Assembly (NCBI RefSeq): GCF_904846235.1
Contig: NZ_CAJGZN010000012.1
Coordinates: 1-64,000 of the forward strand
DNA length: 64,000 nucleotides
Source: Psychrobacter immobilis
Lineage (GTDB): Bacteria; Pseudomonadota; Gammaproteobacteria; Pseudomonadales; Moraxellaceae
Direction of reading: 5' to 3'
Positions 1 to 7,684 of this stretch are shown piece after piece. Position numbers and translations under genes: made by a program. Below the pieces are notes generated by a model that was not told the origin of the DNA, did not search any database, and saw only the letters and a program-made list of their open reading frames with translations. Numbering within the stretch: the first letter of the stretch is position 1; the number at the start of each line of letters is the position of its first letter.

Positions 1-64
1 TACTCATATCTTGTTGTTTAACACTTTTAATCACTTGAGCACGGAAGTCTGCTGAATAAGTCAT
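1..64 (-). CDS. IS630-type transposase, N-terminal fragment (cut by window edge)
   Basis: Reading the minus strand from an ATG at 64 gives 21 residues beginning MTYSADFRAQVIKSV before the window ends. The MTYS-DFR-x-x-V pattern is the usual beginning of the helix-turn-helix domain of IS630-family (COG3415) transposases. Only the first turn of the HTH is present, so the catalytic DDE domain cannot be checked and an intact element is not proven. The sequence just upstream (65-124) looks like an IS terminus, which supports the call. Another short HTH protein is possible. Confidence 0.55.
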   Translation of the reverse strand, partial: MTYSADFRAQVIKSVKQQDMS

Positions 65-124
65 AATCTTTTTACTTTTCGCTTGTTTTAAAACGACTGT
101 ACCACTTTTATAAAAGATCTACTA
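1..124 (-). mobile_element. Edge of an IS630-type insertion sequence
   Basis: The 60 bp upstream of the transposase start contain a self-complementary stretch (cttttataaaag, about 106-117) followed by ctacta and then tatac. IS630 elements insert at TA and carry short untranslated ends, so the terminus probably lies at about 120-125. The other end is outside the window, so the inverted repeat and TA duplication cannot be verified. The 182 bp between here and the next gene hold nothing I recognise. Confidence 0.4.
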
Positions 125-306
125 TATACTCAGCTCAAATAAAACTGCACACGATGTTAAGCATTTTTGCTGCTACTAAAAAGTTATCTAGCAATAAATA
201 CGAATCAATTAAAGTTCGATCATGTGACGGTTTAAAACATAAAATTATTTGGGTTGGCATCTTACAGGCAGGGTGCTTATCTGACTGCCAGTACAGAGTA
301 TAAAGA

Positions 307-954
307 ATGAATGACGGTGATGTGTTTCGCAAAAGTGATGTGGGTAGAGAAGAGATAAAGTCTCAAAGTCTTGGTGTATTACCAAGAGAGGCAAGAACGT
401 TGTTGATTATGATCGACGGTAAGCGAACCTACCAAAACTACCTAGATACACTCGATAATAGCAAAATGTTTGCTGACTTTGGTGGTGTTGCACCTCTATT
501 CGAGCTGCTTTTAGAGCTCGAGTGTATCGAAGTGGCGAATACCACGAATACGCGTGCCCGTATCCAGATAGAACCTCAAACATCTAGCAGCACGCAAGTG
601 CCAGAGATCTTGCGATCTCAACCAACACAAAACTCGTTTGATACCAGTACCGAGACAGAATTCGATCGTACTTTTAATAGTAAATCACCTAGCAACGTTA
701 TAGACGCTGGTAAAAAATCGCTAGGCGGTATTTTTAAGTCAAAAGTATCTGATAGCAATTATGGAACGATAAAATCGGACTTGGCGACTTATATCGAAAA
801 AAACGCCCCACCTGCGGAGGCTTGGGGTTACCTGTTAAGTTTGGAGCAGTGCAACGACAGCTCGCAATTGCTGCGATTGGCACAAGAGATACAAAAGAGC
901 AGCAACGCAAATTTATCACGCGGTATGAATGAGTTTATCAAAAGAACTCAGTAG
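307..954 (+). CDS. Unrecognised protein with a winged-helix-like N-terminal region (215 aa)
   Basis: I do not recognise this family by name. The first ~75 residues (motif LPREARTLLIMIDGKRTYQNYL, about 25-46, then a Leu/Glu-rich helix ending LLLELECIEV) look like a small winged-helix module of the kind seen in regulators and roadblock-associated proteins: a helix with L-P-x-A-R, a hydrophobic strand, IDG-K/R-T, then a helix. Residues ~80-150 are Ser/Thr/Asn/Gln-rich and probably disordered. The last ~60 residues form predicted helices (AEAWGYLLSLEQCNDSSQLL). There is no signal peptide or membrane segment. It stands alone upstream of two BLUF genes on the same strand, with a 140-bp gap. The winged-helix reading is inference only. 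Confidence 0.6.
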   Translation: MNDGDVFRKSDVGREEIKSQSLGVLPREARTLLIMIDGKRTYQNYLDTLDNSKMFADFGGVAPLFELLLELECIEVANTTNTRARIQIEPQTSSSTQVPEILRSQPTQNSFDTSTETEFDRTFNSKSPSNVIDAGKKSLGGIFKSKVSDSNYGTIKSDLATYIEKNAPPAEAWGYLLSLEQCNDSSQLLRLAQEIQKSSNANLSRGMNEFIKRTQ

Positions 955-1094
955 CAGAGTGGATAAAACAACTGGCTCGTTATCAAAAGTAAATAAGCTG
1001 TCTTTGCTTATCGGGCTATCAAATGTGTAAAAACTATTAAATATCTACAAGCTATTAAATATTTACAAGCCTAACAAACTAATTGGAAAAACCT

Positions 1095-1613
1095 ATGGAA
1101 TCAGTCGATCTTTCAGAGTCAAATCGTCAAAAAATGCAACATGGAGAGCATCTCATTGTACGTTTGACTTATATTAGCCGTTATAACAATGATAATCTCA
1201 ACGGTGAGGTGACTCGTATTCTTGAGCAAGCGCAGCAAAACAACGAGCGCAATGGCATTACTGGTGCTCTGGTATTTAACCACAACTACTTTTTGCAGAG
1301 TATTGAAGGGGCAAGACCAGTGATCAATGCACTGCTTAGAAAACTCGTCCAAGACGATCGCCACCATTCTTTACAGATCGTTGAGTGCCGCGAAGTTGAT
1401 CAGCGTCACTGGAACAAATGGTCAATGAAATACTTGATTCCAAGCGATGAGAACAAAGGGATTGCTCTGAAGTTTTCGACAGGTAATGAGTTCAACCCTT
1501 ACCTGATGAGTACCAACCAAATTATGATGTTGATTGATACGTTATCGGAGCTTCAAGAGCAAGAAGGTCAGCGTACTTCTCAAAAGAAAAAACCTTGGTA
1601 TGCTTTTGGCTAA
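1095..1613 (+). CDS. BLUF-domain blue-light sensor (first of a tandem pair)
   Basis: A short BLUF protein of 172 residues. BLUF domains bind FAD and signal blue light through a Tyr-Gln hydrogen-bond switch. Counting from the ATG at 1095, the photoactive Tyr is Y26 (RLTYISR), the flavin-contacting Asn is N50 (QQNNERNGITG), the switch Gln is Q68 (YFLQSIEG), and the semi-conserved Trp/Met pair is in NKWSM (109-111). The domain covers about 20-115, followed by ~55 residues with no recognised output domain, as in short PixD/Slr1694-like proteins that act through partners. An upstream TTG at 1083 would add four residues; ATG 1095 is preferred because TGGAAA lies 7-8 bp before it. The next gene is a paralogue 57 bp downstream. 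Confidence 0.88.
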   Translation: MESVDLSESNRQKMQHGEHLIVRLTYISRYNNDNLNGEVTRILEQAQQNNERNGITGALVFNHNYFLQSIEGARPVINALLRKLVQDDRHHSLQIVECREVDQRHWNKWSMKYLIPSDENKGIALKFSTGNEFNPYLMSTNQIMMLIDTLSELQEQEGQRTSQKKKPWYAFG

Positions 1614-1670
1614 TTGGTTGATGCCTATAGAGTCTACCTGCTTCTATAACTTTTTTATAAGAGAAAAAAT

Positions 1671-2108
1671 ATGACATCAGTAAATACAGATGCTCACATC
1701 TTAATGAGCATGACCTATGCCAGTCGCGCAAACCCAGATGTATCGGCTACTGACTTCAATGAGATATTACAGCAAGCACAGATCAATAACGCCGCCAACG
1801 GCATTACTGGCATGCTGACATTTAATAAAGATTATTTTTTGCAGACCGTAGAAGGTCCAAGAGCGCAAATTAATCGTTTGCTATATAGCCTGATTGCTGA
1901 TGAGCGTCATTACGATTTACAGGTTATTGAAACGCGAGAATTAAAGCACAGAGAATGGTCAAAGTGGTCTATGAATTACGCATCTCCAACCGAAGAGAAC
2001 GCTGCTGTGTATCTAAAATACTCTACTACGAATGGGTTCAATCCGTATTTGTTGAATGCTGACTCTGCCAATGGCTTGATGAATGAGCTGAGTGCTCAAA
2101 AAGGTTAG
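1671..2108 (+). CDS. BLUF-domain blue-light sensor (second of a tandem pair)
   Basis: A 145-residue stand-alone BLUF protein and clear paralogue of the gene before it. The key residues are all present: Y16 (MTYASR), N40 (INNAANGITG), Q58 (YFLQTVEG) and the SKWSM motif at 97-101. The C-terminal tail NGFNPYLL is shared with the first copy (NEFNPYLM), so the tail is part of the conserved unit. The two genes read the same way with a 57-bp gap and are likely cotranscribed from a local duplication. No output domain is fused, so signalling must go through a partner protein that is not evident from the neighbours. Confidence 0.88.
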   Translation: MTSVNTDAHILMSMTYASRANPDVSATDFNEILQQAQINNAANGITGMLTFNKDYFLQTVEGPRAQINRLLYSLIADERHYDLQVIETRELKHREWSKWSMNYASPTEENAAVYLKYSTTNGFNPYLLNADSANGLMNELSAQKG

Positions 2109-2454
2109 ATAAAATATCTGGGTCTCGATAGCAGTCAAATACCCTAGAGTTAATCAAAAAATATTTTGAGATAATAATTAGGATAACAGTCGATTGATTT
2201 TTATTATATCTAGTATAATGAATATTTGTTGTGACCAACAATGCTTCATTGCCAATAACGCTCAATTGATAGTATGACAAGATATCAAAACAGCAACGAA
2301 TGATTTTTAATCAATGAATGATCAAGCAAATTTTCGAAGATACGATATTGATTTAGTTACAAATAGAGTTAATGATGAATGAACATTCATTCAGGTTCTC
2401 AATAGGAATGATAGCTCTATTGAGGTGAATAACTTTTATACAATTGGATTTATT
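2109..2454. other. Intergenic region between BLUF pair and hns-like gene
   Basis: About 346 AT-rich bases without a convincing gene. It holds a short inverted repeat close to the next start (ctcaatag at 2398-2405 and ctattgag at 2416-2423) and a near-palindrome tgaatga/tcattca just upstream. These could be a regulatory site or 5' UTR hairpin of the H-NS-like gene. Nothing else is recognised. Confidence 0.4.
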
Positions 2455-2778
2455 ATGAGCAAAAACAACGCAATTGATTTAGACAACCTAAACGTAGACG
2501 AGCTACGTGCTATTACTGAAAATGCACAACAGCTTATCGCCAAAAAACAGCACCAGCGTTTATATGACGCTTATATGCAGTTCGAAAAAATCGCAAAAGA
2601 GAGCAATGCGACTATCGAAGAGATCCTAAAAGCTGGTGAGACGTTAGAGAAGAAACGCAGTATCAAGTACCGCAATGGGGACAATAACGAAGAGACTTGG
2701 ACTGGTCGCGGACGTAAACCAACGTGGTTGGTTGAAGCCCTAGCAGCAGGTCGTGATCTTGAAGACTTTGCGATCTAA
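2455..2778 (+). CDS. H-NS family nucleoid-associated protein
   Basis: A 107-residue H-NS-type protein. H-NS proteins bind curved AT-rich DNA, bridge it and silence horizontally acquired genes. The C-terminal DNA-binding domain is recognisable by YRNGDNNEETWTGRGRKPTW, with the TWTGRGR-x-P-x-W core that reads the minor groove; the N-terminal ~60 residues (VDELRAITENAQQLIAKKQ...) form the helical/coiled-coil oligomerisation part. The length is close to BpH3/MvaT-size short H-NS proteins. ATG 2455 is chosen over a GTG at 2425 because the residues from 2455 onward match the family N-terminus and TTGGA lies 9 bp before it. A strong terminator follows. Confidence 0.9.
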   Translation: MSKNNAIDLDNLNVDELRAITENAQQLIAKKQHQRLYDAYMQFEKIAKESNATIEEILKAGETLEKKRSIKYRNGDNNEETWTGRGRKPTWLVEALAAGRDLEDFAI

Positions 2779-2886
2779 TGGTGTAGACCTAGGCCGCCAT
2801 ACAGCACGCAGACGAGCTTAGCAATCTTGTAGATAGTGGTTTATTTACAAGTATTTAGTTGTAATTGACACGGCACCACAAAATAG

Positions 2887-2940
2887 AAAAGCCAGTATCT
2901 ATGTTGCCAGTATTTTGGCAAAAAGATACTGGCTTTTTTT
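2887..2940 (+). terminator. Rho-independent terminator after the H-NS-like gene
   Basis: Outer arms aaaagccagtatct and agatactggctttt pair perfectly around an inner stem (ttgcca / tggcaa), and a run of seven T follows. It closes the H-NS-like transcript and separates it from the type II secretion genes. Confidence 0.85.
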
Positions 2941-3007
2941 CTGTCATCTATAGGCCATTGTTTGTTATGATAATGACGTTTTGGTCTTATATAAGAGTTG
3001 TGCAACT

Positions 3008-3853
3008 GTGGCCCAAGTATCTGAGTTGTCTCATAAACGTCCTCGTAAGCTTTGGTGGCTGATCGGGTTCGTATTGTTTGCACTATTTGCCGTATTGCAG
3101 ATGCCAGCGGCGTGGCTACTTGAGAAATACGCGCCCAATACCCCATATGTACAGCATGTATCAGGAAATGTCTGGCAGGGCTCTGCTATCTGGCAACTTC
3201 CCATATCATCGACACCGCTCATAGGTATGGCCGACTGGTCGTGGCAGCCATGGCAACTGCTCACAGGCAAGCTTGGCGCAGATATCAACATAAAATCAGA
3301 ACAGACAAGACTTAATGGACAGGTAAAGCTTGGTTTTAACTCATGGCAAGTCGACGATATGAGTGGGAAAATCGCGCCTGAGACTCTAAAAAGTGTCGTT
3401 GACTGGCAATTACCTAACACGCCCATTCAGGTCAATGGCGTCTCATTGACGCGTCTATCTGATGACTCTGACAACAATGTATCATCAGAATCTCCTAACA
3501 GCGCATCTGCTCAAAGTACTACTGGATTCAGTGCTGCAGAGGGACAGCTGACTTGGGTAGGCGGCGAGGTGGGCTATCCAAGTGGTGGTAAGGTTTTTTA
3601 TCTGACTATGCCTGCATTACGCGCTGAGCTGAGTGCAGAGCAAAAAAACAATAGAAACCTGTTGCATATCAACCTGTTGAATAATCAAGATAAGCGTCTG
3701 GGTGATCTGTATATAGATGGTGATAATATGCTAGATGTCAGTCTGACTCAGCGCTTGCTAGAGAACATGCCTGAGTATAAAGGACAAGCCCCTCAAGATA
3801 CGCCAGTTGTCAGTGTGCGCCAGCCAATGTTAGCTGGTCTGGGGGCGAACTAA
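3008..3853 (+). CDS. gspN: Type II secretion system protein N (GspN)
   Basis: An inner-membrane bitopic protein of the type II secretion machine that exports folded proteins from periplasm to outside. A short basic N-terminus (SHKRPRKLWW) is followed by one membrane segment (LIGFVLFALFAVLQMPAAWLL) and a periplasmic domain rich in Trp and Gly. The motif SGNVWQGSA is typical of GspN (SGTLWSGRA in relatives). No ATG precedes the membrane segment. GTG 3008 with AAGAG ten bases upstream is the most reasonable start; a TTG at 2981 is in frame and would add nine residues. The stop codon directly abuts the gspC start, so translation is coupled. A Ser/Asn-rich insertion occurs near residues 145-170. 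Confidence 0.85.
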   Translation: MAQVSELSHKRPRKLWWLIGFVLFALFAVLQMPAAWLLEKYAPNTPYVQHVSGNVWQGSAIWQLPISSTPLIGMADWSWQPWQLLTGKLGADINIKSEQTRLNGQVKLGFNSWQVDDMSGKIAPETLKSVVDWQLPNTPIQVNGVSLTRLSDDSDNNVSSESPNSASAQSTTGFSAAEGQLTWVGGEVGYPSGGKVFYLTMPALRAELSAEQKNNRNLLHINLLNNQDKRLGDLYIDGDNMLDVSLTQRLLENMPEYKGQAPQDTPVVSVRQPMLAGLGAN

Positions 3854-4759
3854 ATGCTTAATATCGCCGCAAGCTTAAAACCTGTTATCAATACTCTCAA
3901 TCGCCTTTCAGCTTGGCTATTATTGTTAGCTATTGCTTGGCTATGCTGGACAGCCGCTCGTCTTTTATGGTTGTTATTAGCAGCGCCTTTAGCACCTGCA
4001 TTACCGCTAGCCCCTTTGCAAAATAATGCAAAGTCCACCAATGATTATAGTAGTTTGTTTGCGATATTTGCTGATCCTGATCCCATTGCAGCGGCAGTCC
4101 AGCCACCGCCCAACGTTGAGCTCAAAGGGGTACTGCTGGCGTTACCTGATAGTATGTCTTCGGCATTACTGAATATCAATGGTGAAGTCAAAAATTACCG
4201 CATCGGTGATGGACTAAAGGACAGTGATTATACGCTCGTGGCTGTTGATTGGAATTCAGTCATCATCGCTGATGCTAACGATAAAGAAACCGTTATTAAA
4301 ATGCCAGAGGCGATGCCATTAGATCAAAGTGATATGCTAGCAAGCGGAATAAGTAATCAGCGTTTGCCAAACAATAGCATGTTGCCTACAGCGCCCCAGC
4401 CAGTACAAAATGCTGTTCCTGAGGTAGAAGGGACAACTGGCGCAGACACTTCAAAAAGTCCACAGTCGGCTATCGAAGAAGCGGTTACGGCTTTGCAAGA
4501 AAACCCTGCCAGTTATCTAAGTAGAATGGGGGTGATGGCATCGGGCGAGAGCTACCAAGTCACAGCGGCGATGCCTGCTGGCCTACGTAATCGTTTAGGG
4601 CTTGAGCCAGGCGATAAGGTACTGACCGTCAACGGACAGAGCGTGGGTAATAACCCAGCGCAAGATGCTGGTGTACTTCAGCAAGTACAGCAAGCAGGTG
4701 AAGCGCAGATAGAGGTTCAACGTGGTGAGCAAGTTATTACGATTCGCCAGCAGTTCTAG
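3854..4759 (+). CDS. gspC: Type II secretion system protein C (GspC)
   Basis: GspC (301 aa) links the inner-membrane platform to the outer-membrane secretin and selects substrates. A single membrane helix near residues 18-42 is followed by an Ala/Pro-rich stretch, then the homology region (VELKGVLLALPDSMSSALLN, with YRIGDGL) that contacts the N0 domain of GspD. After a linker of ~60 polar residues comes a PDZ domain at the C-terminus (LGLEPGDKVLTVNGQSV). Both HR and PDZ are intact. It begins at the base after the gspN stop and lies 77 bp before gspD, giving the order N-C-D as in Acinetobacter. The other gsp genes are not in the window. Confidence 0.92.
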   Translation: MLNIAASLKPVINTLNRLSAWLLLLAIAWLCWTAARLLWLLLAAPLAPALPLAPLQNNAKSTNDYSSLFAIFADPDPIAAAVQPPPNVELKGVLLALPDSMSSALLNINGEVKNYRIGDGLKDSDYTLVAVDWNSVIIADANDKETVIKMPEAMPLDQSDMLASGISNQRLPNNSMLPTAPQPVQNAVPEVEGTTGADTSKSPQSAIEEAVTALQENPASYLSRMGVMASGESYQVTAAMPAGLRNRLGLEPGDKVLTVNGQSVGNNPAQDAGVLQQVQQAGEAQIEVQRGEQVITIRQQF

Positions 4760-4836
4760 CAAGGTAGGTTTTTAGCAAAATTGCTCCTTAAAAATTCAGC
4801 ACATAGTAAGCAATATCACTGTAGGTAATCATCAAT

Positions 4837-7083
4837 ATGGTAAGTTTTCAGAATTTTTCAGCCACGCCTTTGTACTGTAGCCTGCAGCGTTTGATGCGCC
4901 TGTGTCGTCCACTTTGTCTAGCAGTGCCATTATGGGCTGCTGGTATTGGTCTTGCCAATGCTGAGAGCTGGAAAGTTAATCTACAAGATGCTGATATCAA
5001 AGCCTTTATCAATGAGGTCGCGACCATCACGGATCAAAACTTTGTACTTGATCCGCGTATCAATGGCAACGTCACGGTCATCTCCAATAAAGCCCTGTCC
5101 CGTGATGAGATTTATCAGCTATTTCTGAGCGTGATGCAAGTGAATGGTATCGCTGCGATTGAATCGGGAACGACGACAAAACTGGTGCCAGATAATATTG
5201 CTAAGCAATCTGGTGTGGCGGTTGATTTACGCGGTGATAGTGTTGGCGAATCGCTCGCCACTCGAGTTATTTATTTGACCAATACCCAAGCTGCAGAAGT
5301 ATTAGGTGTTATTCGCCCATTGATGCCGCAGTCAGCTCACGCGGCCGCTGTACCTGGTGTCAATGCGCTAGTATTGTCCGATCGAGCAGACAGTCTTAAT
5401 CAGCTGACAGCTCTTATCCGTGACTTAGACAGTAATGTAAATGACAGTTTGCAAGTGATACCACTACGCCACGTCGATGCCGAACGTATGATGGAGTTGA
5501 TTAGCGCCTTAGTCTCAAGTGCGGGTAGCGGGCAAGCTCAAGGTGGCAACAATCAGCTAAAGGTGATTGCTGATACGTCAAGCGATAGACTGCTAGTCAA
5601 AGGCAGTCCTGAAATGATTGCTAAAGTCCAAGAAATGGTCAATCAGTTGGATACCACGCCGACCAGACGTTTAAGTGGTCTACGTGTCTTTCGATTAAAG
5701 TATGCTAGTGCTGGTCATATCGCCGATATGTTACGCGGTTTACTCGCTAACCAATCTATCAATAGTGCTGGCGCGACCTCGACACTAGAATCAGCCTCAC
5801 TAAATGATGTAAGCAGCACAGGCGCTGCAATTAATAATGCAGCTAGCGATAGCCTTGGTAGTAGCAGTGCGGCCGCTGTCTCGACTAGCAGCACAAGCGG
5901 AACAAGCACAGGGGTGGGCGGTCGTCCGTTTAGTATTATCGCTGATGAAACTCAAAATGCCGTTATCGTTAACGCCGCACCTGAGCTCATGTTCGAGATT
6001 GAAGATGCAGTCAACCAATTAGACAGTCGCCGCGCACAAGTATTAATTCAAGCTGCCATTGTTGAAGTGTCAGGCGATGATGCCACCCAGCTAGGTGTTC
6101 AGTGGGCGCTAGGTAACGCCAATAGTGGCTATGGAGTGGTCAACTTTAACAATGTGGGGGCGAGCGCAACGACGCTTGCGGCGGCTGCTTTAGCAGGGAC
6201 AAGTACGGCAGGCATTAGCGCTGCGGCCAGCTCTATCGCAGGTGCATTGATAGGAATTGGAGACAGTCGTAAAGACAGTCAGGGCAATACAGAGTTTTAT
6301 GGTGCTATTTTACAGGCGCTTGACTCATCTACCAGTGCCAACTTGCTATCCATGCCATCGATTTTGACATTGGATAATGAAAAAGCCAGTATCTTAGTTG
6401 GTCAAAACGTACCTTTTGTTACGGGTTCTTTTACTACCAGTGGCAATAACTCAAACAACCCATTTCAGACAATTGATCGCCAAGACATTGGTATTAATCT
6501 GAATGTCATTCCTCATATTGGTGACAATGGCACAGTACGATTAGAGGTATCGCAAGAAGTCTCGTCAGTCGTGCCAGGTAGTACGGGTAATGCCAGTGGG
6601 CTAATTACCAATAAAAGCCTTATTAATACGACCATTCTAGCGGATGATCAGCAGACGATTGCCTTGGGCGGATTAATGCGTGATAACACCACCACACGTC
6701 AACAGAAAGTTCCTGGACTGGGTAATGTTCCAGTCATCGGTAGACTCTTTCGTTCTGACAATGACAGCACCCAAAAGAGCAATTTGATTATCTTTTTACA
6801 GCCGACTATCCTACGTGATGGCGGCGCGGTAGCGAGTGTGACTGAACGCAAGTTCAATCAAATGCGAGTGTTGCAGTTGGTCATTGATAAAAACGGTACG
6901 ATTAAGCAGTTACCATTGAGCGGCACTGAAGGTTGGAATGGTAATGTCAGTGCAGATTACGAGCTTATGCCGCTCAATCCCCTTATCCCTAAACGTGATC
7001 AAGCGCCAAAATCTACTTCGCAAGGTTTTACGAGAGTAGATAGTCCTAATAGCGGTATCACGACCTATCCTCTTAATCGTTAA
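4837..7083 (+). CDS. gspD: Type II secretion secretin (GspD)
   Basis: Outer-membrane secretin (748 aa) forming the exit channel. There is a cleavable signal peptide (ending LANA, residues ~1-42), an N0 domain beginning WKVNLQDADIKAFI, N1-N3 domains (repeats such as LQVIPLRHVDAERMMELI and LRVFRLKYASAGHIADML), and a secretin core from ~residue 395. The core shows VLIQAAIVEVS, LLSMPSILTLDNEKA and VPGLGNVPVIGRLF, the last being the universal C-terminal secretin signature. Residues ~315-370 are a Ser/Ala/Thr-rich insertion within or next to N3, a known variable spot. It follows gspC and ends without a canonical terminator; a 13-bp hairpin lies 49 bp further on. Confidence 0.95.
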   Translation: MVSFQNFSATPLYCSLQRLMRLCRPLCLAVPLWAAGIGLANAESWKVNLQDADIKAFINEVATITDQNFVLDPRINGNVTVISNKALSRDEIYQLFLSVMQVNGIAAIESGTTTKLVPDNIAKQSGVAVDLRGDSVGESLATRVIYLTNTQAAEVLGVIRPLMPQSAHAAAVPGVNALVLSDRADSLNQLTALIRDLDSNVNDSLQVIPLRHVDAERMMELISALVSSAGSGQAQGGNNQLKVIADTSSDRLLVKGSPEMIAKVQEMVNQLDTTPTRRLSGLRVFRLKYASAGHIADMLRGLLANQSINSAGATSTLESASLNDVSSTGAAINNAASDSLGSSSAAAVSTSSTSGTSTGVGGRPFSIIADETQNAVIVNAAPELMFEIEDAVNQLDSRRAQVLIQAAIVEVSGDDATQLGVQWALGNANSGYGVVNFNNVGASATTLAAAALAGTSTAGISAAASSIAGALIGIGDSRKDSQGNTEFYGAILQALDSSTSANLLSMPSILTLDNEKASILVGQNVPFVTGSFTTSGNNSNNPFQTIDRQDIGINLNVIPHIGDNGTVRLEVSQEVSSVVPGSTGNASGLITNKSLINTTILADDQQTIALGGLMRDNTTTRQQKVPGLGNVPVIGRLFRSDNDSTQKSNLIIFLQPTILRDGGAVASVTERKFNQMRVLQLVIDKNGTIKQLPLSGTEGWNGNVSADYELMPLNPLIPKRDQAPKSTSQGFTRVDSPNSGITTYPLNR

Positions 7084-7131
7084 AATATTAGCTCTATATA
7101 TAACGGTTAATATGATTCAACCGACATAAAT

Positions 7132-7171
7132 TAATGTACGATGTGATAGATAATAGTTACATCGTACATTA
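7132..7171. repeat. 13-bp perfect inverted repeat downstream of gspD
   Basis: Arms taatgtacgatgt (7132-7144) and acatcgtacatta (7159-7171) are perfectly complementary with a 14-base loop. There is no T-run and the stem is AT-rich, so it is not a textbook terminator. It could be an mRNA 3' stabilising hairpin for the gspNCD transcript or a protein binding site. Confidence 0.6.
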
Positions 7172-7287
7172 GCTTGCGTATTCATAACACAGATAAACAT
7201 AGCTGCTTTTATATTTGAGTATATTGGTTACTAATAGAATAATGAATTACGTATCTTACTTTCCACGACAGTAAATCAGAAGCTAAA

Positions 7288-7464
7288 ATGACAGATGATA
7301 AAAATACAAAAAAATGGCTTTTACTAAGTGTGGCTGCAACTGCACTATTACTCATCCCTAGGCGCAGTAGTCGAAAGGACAATACGAAGACAGTAAATAA
7401 TCATAATACCGTATCTAAAGGTAATGATATCAATGATGCTCGTGAAAGTGCAGCTAATAAATAG
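7288..7464 (+). CDS. Small single-span membrane protein (58 aa), unrecognised
   Basis: A short ORF that starts ATG, has basic residues, then a hydrophobic segment (WLLLSVAATALLLIP, residues 10-24), then a strongly basic patch RRSSRK and a polar tail. This is the layout of a small inner-membrane or secreted peptide. No family is recognised and the upstream ribosome site is weak. It lies alone between gspD and the MITE. The organised charge-hydrophobic-charge pattern argues for a real gene, but it could be chance in AT-rich DNA. Confidence 0.45.
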   Translation: MTDDKNTKKWLLLSVAATALLLIPRRSSRKDNTKTVNNHNTVSKGNDINDARESAANK

Positions 7465-7538
7465 AAGCTAGTAATTAGAAAATAGAAGCTCAATAATGCG
7501 TCTATAGCAATATTCTTATATAAAAATACTTATATAGT

Positions 7539-7618
7539 AGACCTCTTGCAAAAGTACCAGTTCATTGACTTCCACTGACGGAGTCACAAGGGCTGGCGAT
7601 GACTTATGCAAGAAGTCT
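7539..7618. mobile_element. 80-bp MITE-like element with terminal inverted repeats and 3-bp duplication
   Basis: The ends agacctcttgcaaaag (7539-7554) and, on the other strand, agacttcttgcataag (7603-7618) match at 14 of 16 positions. The element is flanked on both sides by AGT (7536-7538 and 7619-7621), consistent with a 3-bp target duplication. The end sequence resembles termini of IS5-related elements (agac-cttgca). There is no room for a transposase, so it would be a non-autonomous derivative moved in trans. It lies just upstream of tatD and may supply part of its leader. Confidence 0.6.
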
Positions 7619-7684
7619 AGTAAAAATTGCTTAGTGTTTATTACTCAATTCTATGTTCTGAAAAGTCAGTTTTGGAGTTTATTA

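Noticed and set aside
135-332. Minus-strand 65-codon ORF near the left edge
   Set aside because: Overlaps the start of the better-supported plus-strand gene and has no family features or ribosome site.
1034-1069. Two adjacent 18-bp near-identical units (ctattaaatatctacaag)
   Set aside because: Only two AT-rich copies; too little to call a repeat of interest.
5715-6022. ORFs on other frames within gspD
   Set aside because: Low-complexity shadows of the Ser/Ala-rich segment of the secretin.
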